This document shows, piece after piece, positions 1 to 8,123 of a stretch of 44,268 nt of DNA (its first letter is position 1; the number at the start of each line of letters is the position of its first letter). The notes below the pieces were generated by a model, which was not told the origin of the DNA, ran no database searches, and saw nothing but the letters and a program-made list of their open reading frames with translations. Position numbers and translations under genes: made by a program. Source of the DNA: an uncultured Gammaproteobacteria bacterium (GTDB taxonomy: Bacteria > Pseudomonadota > Gammaproteobacteria > Poriferisulfidales > GCA-002705445); the NCBI GenBank assembly GCA_913031205.1, contig CAJWEM010000001.1, positions 96,723 through 140,990 on the forward strand, given 5' to 3'.

Positions 1-674
1 GAAATTTTTGCAAGATCGGAATAAACTGGCGGATAAGCTGCATGGACATAACCAGTCATTAGATGGGTTTTATTTTTACCTCTAATCGGCCCAATCAGAA
101 CTTCAATGGTTGTTAAAATAGTTCTTTTTACCATTCTTGTTCTCAAATCAATTAATTTGTATAGAGGCTCGCAAAATTTTTGTTGGTCGACATAAGCCCA
201 TCCTATTTCGTGATTAGAAATAGATTCAGCAGCTTGATGAACATCTTGTTCGACATTAACACCCGCAGTTTTTAAAATTCTCTTGATTGTTAAGCCAAAC
301 TTTGGGCCAACATTTTCAACTCCATGTGTAATACATGGAAGTCCTGATGCAGCGAAGACGGCTGGTAGAAAAGCACTCATTGGTGTATTACGTAGAAAAC
401 CATTATAAGGTTCTGCTATATCAATTATTTCTTCAGCTGATGAAGTTATTATGTTTGATTTATCAATCAATGCTTTCAGAGATCCTATATTTTCATCCAT
501 AGTTTCTCTCTTCATTCTCAAAGCAATTAAATAAATAGCAGCTTGCACTGAATCAGCATCTTTATCTAAAATATTTAACATAGAATGATAACTATCATCC
601 TCTGAAATATTTTTGCTGAACTCAGGGCCAGTAGCTACTTTCTGTATTGCTCCTCTTAATATATTTTCCGACAA
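1..674 (-). CDS. TrpD/YbiB-like glycosyltransferase family 3 protein, partial
   Basis: This is the N-terminal part (about 224 residues) of a protein that runs off the left edge. The start is TTG at 674, chosen because GAGGAG lies 6 nt upstream (681-686) and no ATG is available there. The translation shows the helical N-terminal domain of the anthranilate phosphoribosyltransferase / nucleoside phosphorylase fold, then stretches such as FLPAVFAASGLPCITHGVEN and a later IGPIRG that resemble the TrpD substrate and phosphoribosyl regions. The glycine-rich GTGGD loop of true TrpD is replaced by a YNGFLRNTP-type segment, so anthranilate transferase activity is doubtful and a YbiB-like paralogue is more likely. 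The function is unknown. It diverges from the Sel1 gene across 80 nt. Confidence 0.75.
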   Translation of the reverse strand, partial: MSENILRGAIQKVATGPEFSKNISEDDSYHSMLNILDKDADSVQAAIYLIALRMKRETMDENIGSLKALIDKSNIITSSAEEIIDIAEPYNGFLRNTPMSAFLPAVFAASGLPCITHGVENVGPKFGLTIKRILKTAGVNVEQDVHQAAESISNHEIGWAYVDQQKFCEPLYKLIDLRTRMVKRTILTTIEVLIGPIRGKNKTHLMTGYVHAAYPPVYSDLAKI

Positions 675-754
675 AAGATTCTCCTCAAATCATTTAATTT
701 TTTTATATTATATGTATATACTATGAAATTAAATAGTGTTAATGGGATATAGCT

Positions 755-1177
755 ATGAAAAAAAATGAAGTTGAACTTAATAGTGGTTTAAGCGCTTTCG
801 AAGCAAAACATTTTTCTCGTGCAATGCAACTCCTTTCTCCATTAGCAGAAGCTGGACATACAGAAGCCCAGCATAGATGTGCAATAATGTATCAAAATGG
901 CTTAGGGAATAAAGCAAATCCTTTGCTTGCTTTCAAATGGATGAAAGCTGCTGCTGAAAGTGGTCATGCTCTCGCTCAGCACGGTCTAGGATTTATGTAC
1001 ATGGAGGGTGATTGCGTCGAAAAAAACGGAGAAGCTGCAGTTCATTGGTATACTAAGGCTGCTAGCCAAGGCTTGGTTGGGTCACTAACTACTCTTGCAA
1101 TGATGTACGAAGAGGGAAACCTAGTAGAACAAGACAAAGAAAAAGCGAAAGAACTATTAAAAAAAGCTGGATTTTGA
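755..1177 (+). CDS. Sel1-like repeat protein
   Basis: A 140-residue protein made almost entirely of Sel1/TPR-like repeats. At least three units of the pattern A-(E)AQ-x-x-(L/C)-x-x-M-Y-x-x-G followed by A-x-x-W-x-x-K-A-A-x-x-G are visible, spanning roughly residues 33-135. Such repeats form alpha-helical solenoids that mediate protein contacts; no enzymatic motif is present. There is no signal peptide, so a cytoplasmic location is likely. Upstream is a weak purine stretch (GGGAT) about 7 nt before the ATG. It sits next to the TrpD-like gene (divergent) and a small membrane protein gene 59 nt downstream. The partner protein cannot be deduced from sequence. Confidence 0.85.
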   Translation: MKKNEVELNSGLSAFEAKHFSRAMQLLSPLAEAGHTEAQHRCAIMYQNGLGNKANPLLAFKWMKAAAESGHALAQHGLGFMYMEGDCVEKNGEAAVHWYTKAASQGLVGSLTTLAMMYEEGNLVEQDKEKAKELLKKAGF

Positions 1178-1236
1178 ATTAGCATATAAGTATGTAAAAC
1201 TACGTTATTAACTTTTAAGTTTTCATGGGGTAAAAA

Positions 1237-1476
1237 ATGCATAGTATTTATCAAAGACTTAATAGACTTCTTTATGCTTTAACACTCATATTATTCTTAC
1301 TCCATCCTTTTAATATAATTTATTTTTTTATTAAGGGTAAATCGTTTTTTAGTTTTATGAGTAAGTTATTGCCTTACAATGAAAGCACAGTTGCTTTAGC
1401 CGCACTTTTAATTTTTCCGCTTTATTTAATTATAAGGTGGGTATTAACAGGTAGGTTTACTATAAAACCAGCATAA
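1237..1476 (+). CDS. small two-helix membrane protein, unknown
   Basis: A 79-residue hydrophobic protein I do not recognise. Residues about 11-33 and 50-70 form two likely membrane helices joined by a short basic loop (KGKSF), and the C-terminus is short and basic. A GGGG purine run lies 6 nt upstream of the ATG, which supports translation. Its stop is one base away from the stop of the convergent ilvD gene, matching the tight packing seen elsewhere. It could form a unit with the Sel1 gene upstream (59 nt gap). Its codon and base use look like those of its neighbours. Confidence 0.6.
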   Translation: MHSIYQRLNRLLYALTLILFLLHPFNIIYFFIKGKSFFSFMSKLLPYNESTVALAALLIFPLYLIIRWVLTGRFTIKPA

Positions 1477-1477
1477 T

Positions 1478-3166
1478 TTACTGATCAAATACATCAGTCA
1501 CAGCTCCTTTTGATGCTGAGCTCACGAGAGAAGCATATTTCGCTAAAATTCCTTTTTTGTATTTTTTATTAAAATTAGTTAATTTTTTTAATCTGTTTTT
1601 TATTTCAGACTTACTAATTTTTAAATCAATTTTTTGTAACTGGGCGTCAATTTGAATCTTATCTCCATTTTTAATTATTGCAATTGGTCCCTTCATAGCT
1701 GCTTCAGGAGAAACATGCCCTATAACAAATCCATGACTTCCACCAGAAAACCTTCCATCTGTAATTAATGCGACATCTTTACCTAAACCTTTACCCATTA
1801 TCGCGCTAGTTGGTCCTAACATTTCTCTCATGCCAGGGCCACCTTTTGGACCTTCGTACCTAATGACCACGACATGTCCTTTTTTAACCTTGCCTTTTAG
1901 AATAGCTTCCATTGCTTTTTCTTCAGAGTCAAAAACAATAGCTTTACCTTCAAATTTTAATCCTTCTTTGCCAGAAATTTTTGCAACCGCACCATCTGGA
2001 GCAAGGTTTCCATATAATATAACTAGATGACTATCTTTTTTAATGGGATCGTTCAAAGGTTTTATAATTTTTTGTTTTGCTGGATATTTTTTTGTCTTAC
2101 TCAAGTTTTCAGATAATGTTTTCCCTGTGACAGTGAGACAATCCCCATAAAGCATTCCTGCATCAAGAAGTGTTTTCATCATTGGTTGTATACCGCCAAT
2201 TTTAACAAGTTCCGACATCATGTATTTTCCACTAGGTCTTAAATCACCTAAAACGGGAACTTTTTTACCAATCTTTGTAAAATCGTCAAGTTCAAGCTTA
2301 ACTCCAACAGCATTAGCCATTGCAAGCAAATGTAAAACAGCATTAGTGGAACCACCAAGAGTGATAGTGACTGTAATAGCGTTAATAAAAGCCTTTCTTG
2401 TCATTATATCTTTCGGCGTAATGTTTTTTTCTAGTAAATTTCGCATTGCAATACCAGCATTCAAGCAATCTAATTTTTTGTCTTTAGAAACCGCTGCTTG
2501 TGAAGAACTTCCAGGCAGACTCATTCCAAGAGCTTCCACGGCAGATGCCATTGTATTTGCAGTATACATACCACCACATGAACCTGGTCCAGGAATTGCA
2601 TTTTCCTCAATTTGCTTAAGCTCTTCTTCGGTAATTTCTTTTTTTGCAAACTGTCCAACGGCCTCAAACACTGAAACAATATCAATCTTTTTATTTTTAT
2701 AGACACCGGGCATGATTGTTCCGCCATAAATAAATAGTGATGGTCTATTTAACCTTGCTAATCCAATTAAACAACCTGGCATATTTTTATCACAACCACC
2801 TATAGCTATTACACCATCAAAACCTTCACAGCCGGCAACTGTTTCTATTGAGTCAGCAATTATTTCTCTAGAAACAAGTGAGTATTTCATTCCCTCGGTA
2901 CCCATTGAAATGCCATCAGATATTGTAATAGTATTAAAAATCACAGGTTTTAGATCATTTGATTTGACTCCTTTACTTACTGATTCTGCAAGCTGATTTA
3001 TGTGCGAATTACATGGAGTAACTTGACTCCATGTGGAAGCAATACCGACTTGTGGAATTTCGAAATCTTTATCTTCAAAGCCAACGCCTCTGAGCATAGC
3101 TCTGCTAGGAGCTCTTTCATAGCCTTTAACAATTTCTCTCGAAAATTTAGTATTGTTTTTTTTCAT
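1478..3166 (-). CDS. ilvD: dihydroxy-acid dehydratase
   Basis: Dehydrates 2,3-dihydroxy-isovalerate and 2,3-dihydroxy-3-methylvalerate to the 2-oxoacids in valine, leucine and isoleucine synthesis; cytoplasmic and Fe-S dependent. The 562-residue length fits the shorter IlvD class. Three cysteines at the expected cluster positions are visible: C52 (TPCNSH), C125 (GGCDKNMPG) and C197 (GPGSCGGMYTANTMA). The start ATG shares bases with the stop of the upstream ABC ATPase gene (TAATG), so the two are probably translationally coupled. This puts an Fe-S enzyme at the end of an iron-import operon, an unusual but logical pairing. ilvE lies just across the divergent promoter. Confidence 0.96.
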   Translation of the reverse strand: MKKNNTKFSREIVKGYERAPSRAMLRGVGFEDKDFEIPQVGIASTWSQVTPCNSHINQLAESVSKGVKSNDLKPVIFNTITISDGISMGTEGMKYSLVSREIIADSIETVAGCEGFDGVIAIGGCDKNMPGCLIGLARLNRPSLFIYGGTIMPGVYKNKKIDIVSVFEAVGQFAKKEITEEELKQIEENAIPGPGSCGGMYTANTMASAVEALGMSLPGSSSQAAVSKDKKLDCLNAGIAMRNLLEKNITPKDIMTRKAFINAITVTITLGGSTNAVLHLLAMANAVGVKLELDDFTKIGKKVPVLGDLRPSGKYMMSELVKIGGIQPMMKTLLDAGMLYGDCLTVTGKTLSENLSKTKKYPAKQKIIKPLNDPIKKDSHLVILYGNLAPDGAVAKISGKEGLKFEGKAIVFDSEEKAMEAILKGKVKKGHVVVIRYEGPKGGPGMREMLGPTSAIMGKGLGKDVALITDGRFSGGSHGFVIGHVSPEAAMKGPIAIIKNGDKIQIDAQLQKIDLKISKSEIKNRLKKLTNFNKKYKKGILAKYASLVSSASKGAVTDVFDQ

Positions 3167-4215
3167 TATCTCTCAAATATAACGTAATGCTTAATATCAA
3201 GTTCAATGCCTATGGAATCACCAATCGCGTGATTGTGATGACTAGGCGCATAACAAAGTATTGAATATTCATTATTATATAATAATTTATATAAGAATTC
3301 TGCGCCTCTGAATTGTTTTTCTAATATTACCGCTTTTTTCGGGCTTGAATCATTATGAATAATATCATCAGGTCTTATCAACATTTCTAAGTTTTCAAAT
3401 TTTGTTAAATCGTTTTTTATTCTTTCATTATTTAAAAGGCCTAATGGTATTTCAAAGCTATTGTCATTAACTTTTCTTACCGGCAAAAAAGTGCCTAAAC
3501 CAATAAAACCTGCCACAAATTTGTTTGCTGGTTTATGGTAAATATCATATGGAGTTCCAATTTGTTGAATTACGCCTTTGTTCATAATTGCAACTTGATC
3601 AGCAATATTAAAAGCTTCATTTTGATCATGTGTAACAATAATTGATGTGATTGATAATTCTTTTAACAAGTCGCGTACATCTGAAACGAGCTCCTCTTTG
3701 ATATCTTGATCAATATTAGAAAAAGGTTCATCCATTAAAATTATATCAGGTGAAGGTGCCAAGGCCCTTATTAATGCAATTCTTTGTTGCTCGCCACCAG
3801 ATAGCTCATGGGGAAATTTGTTTTTATGCTCCGGTAAGTTTACAAGGTCAAGTAAATAATTAACGCGGTTCTCTTTCTCAAGATCTGAATGATTTTTTAA
3901 TCCAAATTCAATATTTGTTTTTACATCCATATTTGGAAATAAAGCATAGTCTTGAAATACCATTCCCATATTTCTATTTGCGACCGGCATATTTTCGACA
4001 CTATTTGTAATACAAACTCCATCTTTTAGAATCGATCCAGAAGAAACATCTTCAAAACCCGCTATTGCCCTTAATAAAGTTGTTTTTCCACAACCACTCG
4101 GTCCAAGAATACAATTAATTTCTGAATCTTGTATGTTGAGGTTAATATTAGAAAGAATTTTATTTTTTTCTTCGAAGATTAGAGACAAATTTGAAATAAT
4201 GATTTTTTTATTCAT
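3166..4215 (-). CDS. fbpC: ferric iron ABC transporter, ATP-binding protein
   Basis: A 349-residue ABC ATPase that powers iron(III) import with the permease and binding protein encoded just upstream. Visible motifs are Walker A GPSGCGKTT (near residue 40), signature LSGGEQQR, Walker B IILMDEP followed by a switch histidine (VTHDQNEA), and a C-terminal regulatory region of about 110 residues, as in FbpC/PotA-type ATPases. The gap to fbpB is 10 nt, and the stop overlaps the ilvD start. The substrate is assigned from the FbpA-type binding protein in the operon, not from the ATPase itself. Confidence 0.92.
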   Translation of the reverse strand: MNKKIIISNLSLIFEEKNKILSNINLNIQDSEINCILGPSGCGKTTLLRAIAGFEDVSSGSILKDGVCITNSVENMPVANRNMGMVFQDYALFPNMDVKTNIEFGLKNHSDLEKENRVNYLLDLVNLPEHKNKFPHELSGGEQQRIALIRALAPSPDIILMDEPFSNIDQDIKEELVSDVRDLLKELSITSIIVTHDQNEAFNIADQVAIMNKGVIQQIGTPYDIYHKPANKFVAGFIGLGTFLPVRKVNDNSFEIPLGLLNNERIKNDLTKFENLEMLIRPDDIIHNDSSPKKAVILEKQFRGAEFLYKLLYNNEYSILCYAPSHHNHAIGDSIGIELDIKHYVIFER

Positions 4216-4225
4216 AATTTATGAA

Positions 4226-5797
4226 TTATACCTTATTTCTTTTTCCTAATATATTTTTTGTAATTATTATTACTGGAATAATTCCAGCAATTACTATCAT
4301 AATTGCCGAGCTCGATGCATCTGCAATCCTTTCATCTGAAGCTAATTCAAAAGCTTTGATTGATAAAGTATTAAAATTAAATGGTCTTAAAATTGCCGTT
4401 AGTGGTAGTTCTTTCATAATATCTATAAACACAACTAAAAAACTAATTAACAATGGAGTCTTGAGTAAATGAAAATGTATCTTTAAAAACATAGTTAAAT
4501 TATTAGCGCCTAAAGATTTAGCAGCATCATCTGTTGATAAACTTACTGACTCAAGTCCTGCTTTAATTGTTCTTGAAGAAACTGTTAAAAATCTAATGCA
4601 ATAAGCAAATATTAAAATAAAAATAGTTCCACTAAAAAGTAAGCCAATAGATACATTAAAATTATCAAGCAGTATTTGATTAATAAAGTTATCAAAACTT
4701 GATAACGGGATCATTACGGCAATTGCTATTACGGGGCCAGGGATTGCATATCCTAAAGTAATAATCTGCATAAATTTATTTGTGATACTTTTTGGCTTAA
4801 GCCTTTTTATATAAGTTACAAGTACGGAAATAAGAGAAATAACTATGGATGCAACTAAAGCCAAAAATAAAGTGCTCTTTACAATTTCAAAAAAGCTTTG
4901 ATCTATAATTTCATTTGATATAAAAATTGACCAATATAGTAATTGGAAAAAAGGAATGATAAATCCAAATAATAAAGGTGCTAAACAAATTAAAATTATA
5001 AAAAAACTGTTCTTTTTTGATGTCTTTTTAAAGTTAAGCTTTGATTGAGTTTTAATATTTTCTGAGTATCTAACTTTTTTTCTGGAATTCTGCTCTAAGA
5101 ATACAAAAATAAAAACAATACTCAAAAACAGTGTGGCCATTTGAGTAGCAGTAATTGTATCGTTCATTCCAAACCACGTTCTAAATATACCCGTTGTGAA
5201 AGTTGGTATTCCTAAAAATGTTACGGTACCAAAATCTGCCAACGCCTCCATCGCTGCTAAGGTTACTCCCAGAGTTATTGCTGGCCTTGCCATTGGTATA
5301 GATATTTTTAAAAAAATTTCTAACTGAGAGGACCCTAAAATTTGTGCATTTTCATAAAGTTCTTTTGATTGCTCAAGAAAAGCTCCTCGAGCCAGAATAT
5401 AAACATATGGATAAACAACCAACGATATCATTATAATTCCGCCAAAAAGATTTCTAATGTCTGGCAAAAAATTATAATTGTCAATTATTCCAACGTAGGT
5501 TATTGCAATAATATATGCTGGCATAGCTAAGGGCATTAATAAAAGCCAAGAAATTATTTTTCTTAAAGGGAAGTCATAAATTGATGTTAGCCAAGCTGTA
5601 ACTGTTCCAAATACAAAAGAAAGAAAACCAACGCCAAAAGCTAAAGATAAAGAATTTATAAAATATTCAGCTAAAACATTATCAATAATGTGTTGCCAAT
5701 TATCACTATATGGAAAGAAAATTGAGGATCCCAAATATACAAATGGAATCATAAAAAGTAACGCAATGAATACTGCTAGTCTTTCTAAGTTTAAAAT
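4226..5797 (-). CDS. fbpB: ferric iron ABC transporter permease (ATT start)
   Basis: A fused two-module inner-membrane permease with about twelve transmembrane segments and two binding-protein-dependent transport motifs (the first around EALADFGTVTFLG, the second around KELPLTAILRPFNF). Starting at the first ATG (5752) would cut off the beginning of the first membrane helix and leaves no Shine-Dalgarno. The frame stays open upstream to ATT at 5797, and AGGGGA (5804-5809) sits exactly 6 nt before it. There is no ATG, GTG or TTG between the in-frame stop and 5752. I therefore place the start at ATT, giving 523 residues. It follows fbpA by 14 nt. Confidence 0.9.
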   Translation of the reverse strand: MLNLERLAVFIALLFMIPFVYLGSSIFFPYSDNWQHIIDNVLAEYFINSLSLAFGVGFLSFVFGTVTAWLTSIYDFPLRKIISWLLLMPLAMPAYIIAITYVGIIDNYNFLPDIRNLFGGIIMISLVVYPYVYILARGAFLEQSKELYENAQILGSSQLEIFLKISIPMARPAITLGVTLAAMEALADFGTVTFLGIPTFTTGIFRTWFGMNDTITATQMATLFLSIVFIFVFLEQNSRKKVRYSENIKTQSKLNFKKTSKKNSFFIILICLAPLLFGFIIPFFQLLYWSIFISNEIIDQSFFEIVKSTLFLALVASIVISLISVLVTYIKRLKPKSITNKFMQIITLGYAIPGPVIAIAVMIPLSSFDNFINQILLDNFNVSIGLLFSGTIFILIFAYCIRFLTVSSRTIKAGLESVSLSTDDAAKSLGANNLTMFLKIHFHLLKTPLLISFLVVFIDIMKELPLTAILRPFNFNTLSIKAFELASDERIADASSSAIMIVIAGIIPVIIITKNILGKRNKV

Positions 5798-5809
5798 TTA
5801 CTATCCCCT
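5795..5809 (-). promoter_or_regulatory. ribosome binding site plus ATT start of fbpB
   Basis: On the minus strand AGGGGA (5809-5804) is followed by six bases and then ATT (5797-5795). The SD core lies in the short gap after the fbpA stop codon. It is the only good SD near the fbpB start and points to a non-canonical start codon. Confidence 0.55.
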
Positions 5810-5811
5810 AA

Positions 5812-6876
5812 CTATTGCCAGCCTACTCTATCCATTAATTTTACAGCATTTGGATTTAAATCGCCTAACTTATTTAGTGATAATTCATCTAGCTTCACAT
5901 CTCCCCAACTACTTAATATTTTACTGACTTTGGCATCTTTAATAACTGGGTACTCATTATTTGTTTTTGCATACCATTCCTGGGAATCTTTTTCGAGCAT
6001 GAATGATATTAGTTCATTTGCGTTATTAACGTTCTTTGCGTATTTTGCGATACCTACTCCGCTAATATTTACATGAGCTCCTCTATTATCTTGATTTAAA
6101 AATATCACTTCAGTGAGATCAGCTGCTTTTCTCTTTTCAGGCTCTTTAGAATTTAACATCAATATGTAGTAATAGTGGTTGACTATGGCAATATCGCATT
6201 CGCCCTTTGAAACTGCTGTAATTTGTGCGCGGTCGTTACCAGATGGTTTCCTAGCAAAATTACTAACTAAATCTTTTACAATTTTTTCTGCTTTTTTTTC
6301 ACCATGATTTGCAATCAATGAAGCGACTAAAGATTGATTATATATATTATTTGATGACCTCACGCATATCCTTCCCTTCCATTGATCTCTTGTTAAATCT
6401 TCAAAATTTTTAAGATCATTTTTATCTTTCATATTTTTTGATATCACTACGGTTCTTATTCTTTTTGATACGCTTATCCATTCTCTGTCTTTATCAATAT
6501 AGTTCGGAGACAATTTGTTCATAATAGAGAAATTATTTATTTTTTGAAGTAGCCCCATTCTTTTTGCTCGATCAAGCCTTCCAACATCAACTGTTATAAA
6601 TAAATCTGCGGGAGAACTTTTGCCCTCAGACTCCATCCTTTTAAGCAAAGCATCTGACTTTGCCGTGATAAGGTTTACCTTGATACCAGTTTTGCTTGTG
6701 AATTTCTCAAGCATTGGTTCTATCAGTTTGCCTTTTCTTCCAGAGTATATATTTACTTCTTCATCTGCATGGCTTGCTCCAGAATGACCATAAGAATTTA
6801 AAGAGGTAAGAGTAAATATTAATATTAAAATAACCCTTAAAGCTTTATAATTCATAAAAAAAAGTGTATTTTGCAT
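5812..6876 (-). CDS. fbpA: periplasmic ferric iron-binding protein
   Basis: A 354-residue substrate-binding protein that captures Fe(III) in the periplasm and delivers it to the FbpB/FbpC importer. A signal peptide is clear: basic MNYKALR, a hydrophobic stretch, then cleavage near SYG-HSG. The mature part begins VNIYSGRKG, typical of the FbpA/FutA family, and the NHYYYI motif carries the paired tyrosines that bind iron in this family. The start at 6876 is backed by AGGGA about 9 nt upstream; the ATG at 6855, which gives a more ordinary signal peptide, has no SD. First gene of the operon fbpABC-ilvD, with a Fur-like site 37-54 nt upstream. Confidence 0.93.
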   Translation of the reverse strand: MQNTLFFMNYKALRVILILIFTLTSLNSYGHSGASHADEEVNIYSGRKGKLIEPMLEKFTSKTGIKVNLITAKSDALLKRMESEGKSSPADLFITVDVGRLDRAKRMGLLQKINNFSIMNKLSPNYIDKDREWISVSKRIRTVVISKNMKDKNDLKNFEDLTRDQWKGRICVRSSNNIYNQSLVASLIANHGEKKAEKIVKDLVSNFARKPSGNDRAQITAVSKGECDIAIVNHYYYILMLNSKEPEKRKAADLTEVIFLNQDNRGAHVNISGVGIAKYAKNVNNANELISFMLEKDSQEWYAKTNNEYPVIKDAKVSKILSSWGDVKLDELSLNKLGDLNPNAVKLMDRVGWQ

Positions 6877-6912
6877 TTATATTTTCCCTAATATAAAGTT
6901 GTATTGAGCTAT

Positions 6913-6933
6913 AAATGATAATATTTCTCATTT
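6913..6933. promoter_or_regulatory. Fur-like operator between fbpA and ilvE
   Basis: TGATAAT-A-TTTCTCA (6916-6930) matches the 7-1-7 Fur inverted repeat TGATAAT-N-ATTATCA at 7/7 bases in the left arm and 5/7 in the right. It is flanked by AAATGA (6913-6918) and TCATTT (6928-6933). It sits upstream of an iron-import operon, where Fur control is expected. The matches are seen directly; binding is inferred. Confidence 0.5.
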
Positions 6934-6947
6934 GCATATGCAAATGA
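6928..6947. repeat. perfect 20-bp palindrome in the fbpA/ilvE divergent region
   Basis: TCATTTGCAT followed directly by its exact reverse complement ATGCAAATGA, with no spacer. Its left end overlaps the right arm of the Fur-like site, and its right end lies 26 nt before the ilvE start. The lack of a loop and of a T-run argues against a terminator, so a dimeric repressor operator is the likeliest role. Confidence 0.75.
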
Positions 6948-6973
6948 ATAATTACGAAATGTGGAGTCGAAAA

Positions 6974-7897
6974 ATGACAATGTCTGATAGAGATGGTTTT
7001 ATTTGGTTTGATGGCGAACTCGTTCCATGGCGAGAAGCCAAGGTGCATGTCTTGACTCATACACTTCATTATGGAATGGGTGTATTTGAAGGAGTAAGAG
7101 CTTACGAAACTGAAAACGGAACTGGTATATTTCGACTTTCCGATCATACAAAAAGACTTATAAACTCAGCGAAGATTCTTGGTATGAAAATACCATTTTC
7201 AGAAGATGAAATTAATGATGCCACAAGACTTGTAGTTAAAGAAAATAATCTTAAATCAGGGTATATCAGACCAATGTGCTTTTATGGATCTGAAGGAATG
7301 GGTTTAAGAGCAGATAATTTAAAAGAACATTTAATTGTTGCCGCTTGGGAATGGGGATCTTATTTTAGCGAAGACAACTTAAAAAACGGAATTAGAATAA
7401 AAACATCCTCTTACACTCGACATCATGTTAACGCAACAATGTGTAAGGCAAAGGCTAATGGAAATTACATTAACTCGATGCTTGCTCTCCAAGAGGCTTT
7501 AAATTGTGGTTATGACGAGGCCCTACTTTTAGATGTCCACGGTTACGTATCTGAAGGAAGCGGCGAAAATTTATTCATTGTAAGTAACAACACAATATAT
7601 ACTCCAGAAGTAAACTCAGCACTCGACGGAATAACTAGAAGGACAGTCATGAAAATTGCTGAAGATGAAGGTATAGAAATAAAAGTTAAACAAATGACGC
7701 GAGACGAGGTGTACATTGCTGATGAGGCATTTTTTACCGGAACTGCTGCTGAAGTTACACCAATAAGAGAATTAGATGATAGGACAATAGGAAGAGGCTC
7801 AAGAGGTCCTGTAACTGAAACTCTTCAAAAGAAATTTTTTGATGTTGTTAACGGAAAATCTGAAAAATATAAAGATTGGTTAACAATAATAAAATAA
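6974..7897 (+). CDS. ilvE: branched-chain amino acid aminotransferase
   Basis: A PLP enzyme that carries out the last transamination to valine, leucine and isoleucine. The 307-residue length matches IlvE when translation starts at ATG 6974 (MTMSDRDGFIWFDGELVPW), which has GGAG 7 nt upstream (6963-6966). An in-frame ATG at 6932 would add 14 unconserved residues and lies inside the palindrome. Family motifs are visible: HYGMGVFEGVRAY, the PLP-lysine region CKAKANGNYINSMLA, and EGSGENLF. It diverges from the iron/ilvD operon, so two branched-chain genes flank one regulatory region. The zinc-finger gene follows after 4 nt. Confidence 0.96.
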   Translation: MTMSDRDGFIWFDGELVPWREAKVHVLTHTLHYGMGVFEGVRAYETENGTGIFRLSDHTKRLINSAKILGMKIPFSEDEINDATRLVVKENNLKSGYIRPMCFYGSEGMGLRADNLKEHLIVAAWEWGSYFSEDNLKNGIRIKTSSYTRHHVNATMCKAKANGNYINSMLALQEALNCGYDEALLLDVHGYVSEGSGENLFIVSNNTIYTPEVNSALDGITRRTVMKIAEDEGIEIKVKQMTRDEVYIADEAFFTGTAAEVTPIRELDDRTIGRGSRGPVTETLQKKFFDVVNGKSEKYKDWLTIIK

Positions 7898-7901
7898 TTT
7901 T

Positions 7902-8099
7902 ATGGTAACAAAAAAAAATAAAAAATCAGACGAAGCTATTATGGTAAAAGTATCTGATTTACCTCTCAGCTGTCCAAGAGATAATTATTTAAAACTTTCT
8001 CACCCTAAAATTTTTCTACCAATAGAAAAAGAGCAAGACGGTTTGATTCAGTGCCCTTATTGCTCTACAGTTTATAAATTAGATAAAAATCAAGAATGA
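7902..8099 (+). CDS. CHCC zinc-finger domain protein
   Basis: A 65-residue protein with the zf-CHCC pattern: a cysteine in LSCPRDN, a histidine in LSHPKIFLPI, then CPYCSTVYKL. The same fold occurs in the mitochondrial complex I subunit NDUFS6. Bacterial stand-alone versions are common near ilvE and LPS-core genes in gammaproteobacteria, but their role is not established. It probably binds one Zn ion. It starts 4 nt after ilvE with no clear SD, so coupled translation is likely. Confidence 0.85.
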   Translation: MVTKKNKKSDEAIMVKVSDLPLSCPRDNYLKLSHPKIFLPIEKEQDGLIQCPYCSTVYKLDKNQE

Positions 8100-8123
8100 T
8101 AATAAAGTAATCCATATTTTATA

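Noticed and set aside
2220-2702. 160-codon plus-strand frame inside ilvD
   Set aside because: It is fully antisense to a well-conserved gene and its product has no recognisable features.
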